DNA of 64,000 nt, taken from positions 1,550,001 through 1,614,000 of the forward strand of contig JAGTXZ010000018.1 of assembly GCA_018398575.1 (NCBI GenBank), read 5' to 3'. This DNA is from Ampelomyces quisqualis (Eukaryota; Ascomycota; Dothideomycetes; Pleosporales; Phaeosphaeriaceae). The notes beneath the pieces are model-generated. The model saw only the letters and a program-made list of their open reading frames with translations, was not told the DNA's origin and did not search any database. Both the position numbers and the translations under genes were made by a program. Below are positions 57,839 to 64,000 of this stretch, piece by piece. Positions within the stretch are counted from its first letter, which is position 1. Every line of letters starts with the position of its first letter.

Positions 57839-57878
57839 AAGAGCTCGCGTGGGCGCATCTTCAGCATCCATAACGTCG

Positions 57879-58317
57879 CACTGGGGTACAAATACGGTGT
57901 AAAATACCCAGCGCGGTAAATAAGTGAATTTACACCGCACCTAACATGATTTACACAGAGTGCGGTGTTTCTGACACTAGTGTAGTGTTTTTTATCTCAG
58001 ACTTGTATTACTATATAGGATTCTAGGGTTCACGGCTAATCTTTTGTGTCGCTTATTTTCAAATCCTCTCTATCTTTCTTAATCTTCTACCTTTTCTCTT
58101 ACTGCTACACCTAAGTGAAGGTAAAGGGGGAGTAGAAGGAGCAAAGGCAAAGAACTTACCTGAGGTAAGACAGGTGCTGCGCTAAAACATCCATCTAAAT
58201 TTATTTACCCAGACTGTGTAAATATACTAGATAATGCGGTGTTTCTAGGGGGAATTCTGCGGTGGATTTTCACATGATTCTCGGCAGGGTATTTAACACT
58301 GCATTTGTACCGCAGTG
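57879..58317. mobile_element. 439-bp inverted-repeat (MITE-like) element
   Basis: About 34-bp imperfect inverted ends: CACTGGGGTACAAATACGG on the left, and CACTGCGGTACAAATGCAG as the reverse complement of the right end. Inside, GTGCGGTGTTTCT-like motifs recur near 57970 and 58230. It is not RIP-mutated and has no ORF. No clean TSD could be fixed. Confidence 0.65.
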
Positions 58318-58694
58318 ATCGCTGTTGGCACACGCATTAATCTTTGAGCTTGTCAAGATCAGTGTGCGATTACAAGACAGCCTTGCATCGATTGTCGCTT
58401 TCTCTACGCATATTGTGCTGCCGCAGTAGTAGTTGCTGGGATGTAAGTGCAGCTTGAACTGGCTTAGTGTGTCGTGGCGGAGCAATCCTGTATGACGCAC
58501 ACCTGCCAATGGCAGCGAGTGAGAGCAAAAGATTCTGCACGTCGGCATCCTGAAACACTGAACTTCTGGGGCCTGGTGCAACATTTGTAAGGTGGCTCGT
58601 TTCTTTTTGCAAATCCAATCGCTCACCTTGCTCGTTCGCTCGCTATCGTCGCATTCGTTCATTCAGGGGTCGGATAGCTCGTCACCTCAACACT
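58318..58694. other. Intergenic region upstream of 58695
   Basis: Host-like composition. Minus-strand frames here are low-information. It presumably carries the promoter of the plus-strand gene starting at 58695. Confidence 0.4.
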
Positions 58695-59537
58695 ATGAGC
58701 CCAAAAGACGAGAGGAAATTCGGCGGACTTTGCGGTCTTGGGAAGTTGAAGTTTGAAGAAAGAGTCGAAGCAAAGAAACAGAAACGATCGTACAGCGAGC
58801 CGCCAGGTACCGCACGCCTCAATAGCCACAGCAAGCTGCACAAACCGCCACGGGTGCCGAAGGTGTCTGAACGTCTCCGCAATCGACTCCGGAAGCAAGT
58901 TGTATCGCAAACAACATTACCACCGCCTACGACTGCCCTGTTCGTCCTGGAATTCGAGCCCTATCCGCACCTCAGCCACCCGAGTAAGGTTCTGGGCATT
59001 TATTCCACGTTTGATTCTGTTACGCTTGGGGCGTTCAAACACGGCGCGTATACGTTCTCGAGGGAAGGACTACTTGATGGAAGTGAATACCTCAATCCGA
59101 CTGGCCGCATCAGGATTGTGCCGACGAGTGTGCAACAGAGCGGTGTGAGAGCAATTGTCCCGGAGCGAAGTCAAAGTCTGGGCTGTGAGCCTATGAGACT
59201 GGACATCCCGCACCCTGAGAGCCAAGCAGAAGTACCGATAGAATCAACGAGTGCGAAGGAAGCCGTGTATGTGGCCGTACGCGAAGGACCCAGGGGAGCA
59301 TCATGGATCGGTGTGTTCCAAGACAAAAGCTTGGCATGGGGAGCTTCCTTGAAAGACAAAGCCATGTGCGCGATGGCGGATCCACTGTGTGATGAGCAGA
59401 GAAGTGTTGGTGTCAATAATTTGCCGTTGGTCTCAGGGAGATTGATTGGGAGTGGGCGATACGTATGGAAGGTCGAAGAACATCGGATTGACGGCGCGGA
59501 TCCTACGAAGTCTCTGCTCGACGTCCGGGACATTTGA
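58695..59537 (+). CDS. Hypothetical protein, 280 aa
   Basis: Single-exon frame of 280 residues. The N-terminal 80 residues are basic and low in order (KLKFEERVEAKKQKRSYSEP, RLRNRLRKQVV), with possible nuclear-localisation character. From about residue 80 the sequence is more globular (ALFVLEFEPYPHLSHPSK, LGIYSTFDSVTLGAFKHGAY), with alternating strand-like segments and a repeated theme near the end (EAVYVAVREGPRGASWIGVF, RLIGSGRYVWKVEEHRIDG). I recognise no catalytic motif. Codon use and lack of RIP indicate a live host gene next to the transposon block. Function unknown. Confidence 0.7.
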   Translation: MSPKDERKFGGLCGLGKLKFEERVEAKKQKRSYSEPPGTARLNSHSKLHKPPRVPKVSERLRNRLRKQVVSQTTLPPPTTALFVLEFEPYPHLSHPSKVLGIYSTFDSVTLGAFKHGAYTFSREGLLDGSEYLNPTGRIRIVPTSVQQSGVRAIVPERSQSLGCEPMRLDIPHPESQAEVPIESTSAKEAVYVAVREGPRGASWIGVFQDKSLAWGASLKDKAMCAMADPLCDEQRSVGVNNLPLVSGRLIGSGRYVWKVEEHRIDGADPTKSLLDVRDI

Positions 59538-60478
59538 CAGCATTTGGTCCCTGACTTGGATACCGTGCCGAGACAACAGCTTTTGCTCGACTGTGACCTG
59601 TCCGAGGCCACCACTAGTACCCCAAAACTCAAAACTACTTTCACCCTGCACCGCAAACAGAGCTTACCTACTTGCTCCCTGTACAACTTCCTAGTCCCCA
59701 CTAAGGCCAACATACCCTGCTCAAGTGCCAGTCAGCATGGGTGCGGCATGTGTTGTCCGAGGAAACAAAGCGGATAGGCAAAGCCATGACTGGTGGGCCA
59801 ATCTCTTTGAAATTCATGTCCCTCGATCTGAATCTACTCTACAGAGATCCCAGTGTTGTCCATTGGATGTTGAAGGTTGGTGGAGGATAGTGATTGGTAA
59901 GATTACGTGCCCGAGGACTTTGGTATTGCCTGTTCACGGCTAGATACATAGGCTTTTCACAACGACTCCCTTGATCTACATGCAGAACGTTAAGGCAGGG
60001 TTTACCCAGAAGAATAGCTAGTATTAGCTGACGAGTTCGAGCTGACAGAGATGTTCCCTCAAAACGAGCGCGAACGATGCTTGCCAGAATCAGAGCAGAA
60101 ATAAGATGCCTCTAACGACTTCAAAAATTCCCGTCACCAAAACCTTCACTTTTGTGATTCCTGCGTTCGAGGAAATGGGATGGAGTTGAGGTATTCGCAT
60201 TTACGTTGTGGTAGTAGAATGTAGCATGATTGGGGAGGATGGAAACGATTATTGGGACCTGATGATTTGATGGGATGCGGTGTACAGTACACCAAGAAAG
60301 AATTTACAAGCTGGAGATCTGAAGTTTTCGGTTCCCATGAACGCCTTGGGCGATCACATGTGTCGTACAACTCCGCCCAGATCATGCCTCGCTAATTCGC
60401 ACACGCTTTTTCTTTTACATACGGCTGTTCACCACACAAGATAAACATCGTTACTGCACTGAAATTCAACATCGCACC
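59538..60478. other. Intergenic region
   Basis: Lies between the 3' ends of two convergent genes. Frames here are short and without recognisable content. Terminators are expected but not identifiable by eye. Confidence 0.4.
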
Positions 60479-61321
60479 TCACGCCCAAGGCTTCCTCCAG
60501 ATCTCTTCCCCAGAAACGCGCCGTAATACGGGCTCGCCATTAGACGTTTGAGTAGCTGAATACTCCATGCCGCAAGAACCACGATCTAATGCAAGAGTGT
60601 TGAGGTCCCAATGGAGCTGCTCTGATGCGTCATTTGGCAGATTGACGCGATTTCGGGCTTGCGGCTGGGGTTGACCATGGTTTACAGTGTCGTCATTTGA
60701 TGCCATGAGTGACAAGGAGAGCGACTCGAGCTCCGTAGTGAATTCGTTTTCTTCTTCGCTCGCTTCCAAGGCAGAGCAGACGTTGCTCGGCTGCGTCTTC
60801 GCCTTCAGTTCCATTTCGTAGACTTTGCGATCACGCGCATACTCGGTCTCCAACTGTCTATGCTCTAGGTAGAATTGGTCGTAATGCTCCTTCGTCATCT
60901 GCTCCATGGGTGGATAGGACGCGTAGTGCTGCGCCTTTCGCTCTTCCCATATCTTGACTGCCTCGGTTTGAACGCACTCGTTACAGAAGAAGGCAGAGCT
61001 GGAGACGCTTGCGAAAGGGTCCACGCAGTTTGAACCACAGTCCTCAACTAGATCGGTCCGGATGCGGTGGGAGCATAGAAGCTGGTGATATAGCCGCCCT
61101 TGACACGGCGCAAAGCGTTTTGATCGCACGTTGTTGAAACATGGTGCAGAAAATGATTGGACAGTTGGCGTTGCCCGGGATGTTTGTGCTTTCGCACCCT
61201 CTGTAGTGCGGCTAGTCCAACCCCATCGACACGCCATGACCAGATTTGCATGGGACATGGTGTCGTCTGAGACTTGAGGCAGTAGTTTAGGGGGTTTGAA
61301 GGCGTTGCCGGAGAAGTCCAT
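60479..61321 (-). CDS. Hypothetical protein, 280 aa, with Cys-rich segment
   Basis: Single open frame of 280 residues. Residues about 60-120 hold Cys/His positions (LYHQLLCSHRIRTDLVEDC, NCVDPF, FFCNECVQTEA) that could form a zinc site. They are followed by a charged helix (KIWEERKAQHY, HRQLETEYARDRKVYEMELK) of coiled-coil type and an acidic Ser/Glu part. The start at 61321 (MDFSGNAFKPPK) is the only long option, but a later Met (MSHANLV) is possible. I do not recognise a named family. It may be a lineage-type Ascomycete protein. Confidence 0.65.
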   Translation of the reverse strand: MDFSGNAFKPPKLLPQVSDDTMSHANLVMACRWGWTSRTTEGAKAQTSRATPTVQSFSAPCFNNVRSKRFAPCQGRLYHQLLCSHRIRTDLVEDCGSNCVDPFASVSSSAFFCNECVQTEAVKIWEERKAQHYASYPPMEQMTKEHYDQFYLEHRQLETEYARDRKVYEMELKAKTQPSNVCSALEASEEENEFTTELESLSLSLMASNDDTVNHGQPQPQARNRVNLPNDASEQLHWDLNTLALDRGSCGMEYSATQTSNGEPVLRRVSGEEIWRKPWA

Positions 61322-62121
61322 GTCTACTATAAGAGTCGAGTTTCCGAGGTTCGAGGTGACTGGCGTCAGCTGACGACGCGCGTTGAGGGTCTTGGTGATA
61401 AGATACCTGTGTGATGGACGGGAAGGAAATTGATCGGTGTTGCACGCGATATGAAGTGAGAGGGCGAATTCTAGGCTGTGTAACTCTGTGAACGCGACTC
61501 AGTGACGAGCATTGTGTGTACACAGGCGCTACGTGGTGGCTGTCGTGTAACGCTATCGCGAGGTGCCAGCGTGGTTCCCACAAAGTCCTGTGAAGAGCGA
61601 AGTGATCATCTCTACGTGAAGCGATAGTGATAGAGTCGTGTGTCTGTGCGAGAGGAGAGCGACTGGCTGTGTGCTGTGGTGGAATGCAGGACGAATCTTG
61701 GCGGAACGCGACAAGGCGTGACTGTCTAGGTGCGGGGCTAAGCCAAATCCAGCGGCTAAGCCGAATCCAGCGCCCTGCGTCATCGTTGAAACTACTAGCA
61801 GATTCCAGCCACCCTATTCGGCAATAATGTCCTTGGGCGATCTCATGGCATTTACGAAACACTCACTGCTTTCATGAAACTTACGCCGTGATGCCAGTTG
61901 CTGTTCTGTTAGTTTCATCGCCCAAGCAAATCTCGCAGGCGCGCGTGGCGACGCTGTAAACGAACAAGGAGATCAGCGGGCACGGTGTCTGCTGGGCGCG
62001 ATGTTATGGTGCCATCCATTGCTCTACAGGCTTATGTCTACTTTAATATACGTATGGAAGGTCAATGTTTGAAAGAATCTGATCGACCGTGTTTCCTTAG
62101 CCATAGACTAGGCAGGGCTAC
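61322..62121. other. Intergenic region upstream of 60479-61321
   Basis: Host-like composition. The frames seen on the minus strand (61287-61862) are Ser/His/Arg-rich and not convincing. It contains an 18-bp tandem duplication near 61737-61772 (GGCTAAGCCAAATCCAGC and a near copy). Nothing else supported. Confidence 0.4.
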
Positions 62122-63936
62122 CTAGACCATGAACCTAAAACCATGCTCTTGTGCCTCGCCGGGAACCCCATTTATGGCCCCCTCCACATGCTCTCCTCGA
62201 TCGAGCTTCTTGTTAAGCTTGCGCAGTATAATTCTCATGATCACCGTCATGACAATCGCGAGTGCTGCGGTCGCACAATCGACACTGAGTGGGATTGTCA
62301 AATCAGGCTGCGCGCCACTCCGTGGTTGAGGGTACATGTAGCTTGCGTAGATACTACTAGTGTTGGATATGGCGTTGATGAACGCGAGAGCCGCAGCACG
62401 TTTGGCGGGCGGTCTGGGCATTGAATTCGAGATCCAGGCAAGGGCGACCACGTAGCCCGTGTACACCCCAGGTACCATCAGCATCATTGCTACATAGCGG
62501 GGCGCAGTCGAATGAGTGGCGGCAGCGAGAATGAAGGAGAAAACACCCACGCAGAGAGGTAGCACAATATGCCAGAAGCGTTCTCCAGTGCGATCTGCGT
62601 GCCATGCGTTCACGTATGTTGTGATAACCGCGAGGACATAGGGCGGCGCGGTAAGCAGCAGAGTACGAATATTATCGTATCCGAGCGTCTGTAAAGAAAG
62701 TGTTAGAGCTGGTTTAGTCTTGTCGATCTAGAAAGTCATCGTACCTTGACAACAGTAGGGAAGAAGTTCGTCACCGATGCGGAGGAGACGATTGATAGTA
62801 AAAGGATTGTGAGCACCCAAGTCTTGATGTCCATCAAGGCGAGCTTCAATCCATGGAAGAAAGTCTGAGACTCTGCATCCTTCCAGTCATCTTCTCCAAT
62901 ATCCTCCTGCAAGCGGTACACGGCAAGTTGTCGTTCTTCTTCGGTGAGCCATGAGGTTGTGCGAGGAAAATTGGGCAGGATGAAAAAAGCCGCACACGCA
63001 ATGGCGACCGTTATACCTGCCTCAATTATGAACACCCAGCGCCAGGCACGTAAGCCGTGGGTTCCATCCATGTTGCCCGTGATACCTGCAGTGACTAGGC
63101 CTCCGAAGGCGCCCGAGATGAGACTGCCCGAGTACAGGACGGCGGTGCGAAACCCTAGCTCCTTTCTGGTGTACCAAGAAGATAGGTAGAAAAGACAACC
63201 GGGGAAGTATGCAGCTTCAATGAAGCCGAGGAAAAAGCGACACGCTACGAGGCCACCGAAGTTTTGACAGGCGCCTGTAGCTCCCGAGATGATGCCCCAT
63301 ATTATCATGCAGACCGGAAGATAGATCGCCGGCTTGCCAGTCTTGTTTAAGAAGAGATTCGAGGGAATTTGCATAAGACTGAGGTACAAAATTAGTTTTT
63401 ATACCCTTGGTCTCCAACCGCTTGCTGGCGCATACGAATGACAACTCGCTGCACAGTAACCACTGCGGTTTTTGCTCGTATGCACTAGGAAACAGCATGT
63501 GGCTACTCACATGTAACCAACAAAGAGAATCGAAACAGTTGTCTGCTTGACTATTAGCTTTTGCGTCAGCAATACTTCAGTCTGTATTTGCCTGGTATTG
63601 CACGCTTGTCAAGTTCAGGTCGTCCTGCAAACCAGCCAATCGCACTGCGGCAATGTTGTTCCTGTCCAGATAATTCATGATATACATCAGAATGATCATT
63701 GGCAACAACCTGGTGTCGATTTTGCGCCTCAAGTTTCCTTCCGCTTGGTTGCGATGCTCTTGCGACATACTTGCAACAAGCGGCGGCGGTACAAGCTTAC
63801 CGTCTTGGATTCCGCCGCTCACAACCGCATTTTGAGGAACATCGTCGGAGATGCGATCGGTTATAGTCTTATCACCTAAGGTGGTTGTGGTAACCATGGC
63901 GTCAGGAAGTGATGGTGCGATAATTCGAGGAGACAA
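62122..63936 (-). CDS. MFS transporter, anion:cation symporter (DAL5/allantoate-permease-like), 4 exons
   Basis: Joins 63936-63592, 63542-63511, 63378-62745 and 62688-62122 (1578 nt, 525 residues), a normal length for the family. Motifs are RLLPMIILMYIMNYLDRNNI (TM1 and the D-R-N signature), VGYILMQIPSN created by splicing, GLVACRFFLGFIEAAYFPGC (TM4-5) and RKELGFRTAVLYSGSLISGA. A middle loop contains WLTEEERQLAVYRLQED, typical of this fungal ACS family. TM segments follow in the last exon. It probably imports a small organic anion such as allantoate, nicotinate or another vitamin across the plasma membrane; the substrate cannot be told. Intron 1 begins GC instead of GT (CAG|GCAAAT) and ends AAGCAG. 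The others are GT-AG. The start may be Met at 63897 instead of 63936. Confidence 0.9.
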
Positions 63937-64000
63937 GAGGCTCCAAGAGCTTCAAGAAATGGCAAATCCAAGTGCTTATCCTTATGCGAAGCTTGTCATC

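Larger units (their letters stand above)
9056..57843 (-). mobile_element. Outermost Tc1/mariner-like transposon, expanded to 48.8 kb by nested insertions
   Basis: The block is closed by a 58-bp inverted repeat. The left copy starts at 9061 (AGGTTTCACGAGAAGTGG) and the right copy ends at 57838. They differ at only a few sites, mostly C/T or G/A. If hAT-1 and one TSD copy are removed, an element of about 1.45 kb is left, a normal Tc1/mariner size, with a minus-strand DDE transposase relic. The flanks are CTCGC at 9051-9055 and CTCGC at 57844-57848 if the TIR is read as starting CTCTYAGG. Alternatively the TIR starts GGTTTCAC with TA at the right end and CA at the left. The second reading fits the family's TA target. 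Everything from 9120 to 57780 is strongly RIP-mutated, whereas DNA outside the TIRs is not. Confidence 0.85.

Noticed and set aside
9056..57843. Starship-type giant element
   Set aside because: No tyrosine-recombinase (DUF3435-like) gene or cargo genes. The edges are a Tc1/mariner-type TIR pair.
58270..58662. Minus-strand 130-codon frame
   Set aside because: It overlaps the MITE end and the promoter region of the gene at 58695, and I see no conserved motif.
61287..61862. 191-codon minus-strand frame upstream of 61321
   Set aside because: Ser/His/Arg-rich, overlaps the start of the gene at 60479-61321 in another frame, with no domain-like content.

Overview
The window looks like nuclear DNA of a filamentous ascomycete, probably a Dothideomycete and perhaps Pleosporales. 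The supporting signs are short spliceosomal introns, fungal protein families (a DAL5-like MFS permease and a dienelactone-hydrolase/SnoaL-like protein), chromodomain gypsy elements, and an AT-rich block mutated by repeat-induced point mutation (RIP). The order-level placement is inference.

Layout. Bases 1-9055 and 57844-64000 are ordinary host DNA. The left flank has a spliced dienelactone-hydrolase-like gene (531-1892, +), a lineage-type gene with a BTB-like region (2101-4443, -) and a decayed tandem paralog of it (5284-7408, -). The right flank has a 439-bp inverted-repeat element, two conserved-type hypothetical genes (58695-59537, +; 60479-61321, -) and a four-exon MFS transporter (62122-63936, -).

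Bases 9056-57843 form one nest of transposons, resolved here from terminal repeats and target-site duplications (TSDs). Level 1 is a Tc1/mariner-like element of about 1.45 kb (58-bp TIRs at 9061 and 57838). Level 2 is hAT-1 inside it (10013-57337, 8-bp TSD TATATAGC). hAT-1 holds an 850-bp TA-flanked element (10093-10942), which contains a 425-bp MITE, and gypsy element G1 (13329-53754, TSD AGCTA). G1 holds a second hAT, hAT-2 (13851-19766, TSD CTAGCAGG), and gypsy element A (22685-50210, TSD AAGCT). Element A was split by gypsy E2 (25061-32176, TSD ATAGT) and gypsy E3 (34372-46825, TSD GTAT). Coding frames rejoin across the insertion points.

The most interesting content is in the two hAT copies. 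Each carries, besides the transposase, a divergently transcribed histone H3-like gene with two introns (11297-11850, -, and 18845-19399, +) and a further spliced coiled-coil gene. The H3 relics keep an LASKAARKSA-like tail, an AKRVTI-type core and the same intron positions, and have a lengthened loop 1. They suggest an H3 or CenH3 gene captured by a hAT family before the two copies diverged. The gypsy elements each show an ORF on the strand opposite pol, between pol and the 3' LTR.

The block is also marked by near absence of TCA, CCA, TGA and TGG while ACA, GCA, TGT and TGC stay common. This implies RIP in a YpCpA context, which turns every Trp codon into TAG. All transposon genes here are therefore relics. 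No RNA genes or CRISPR arrays were seen.
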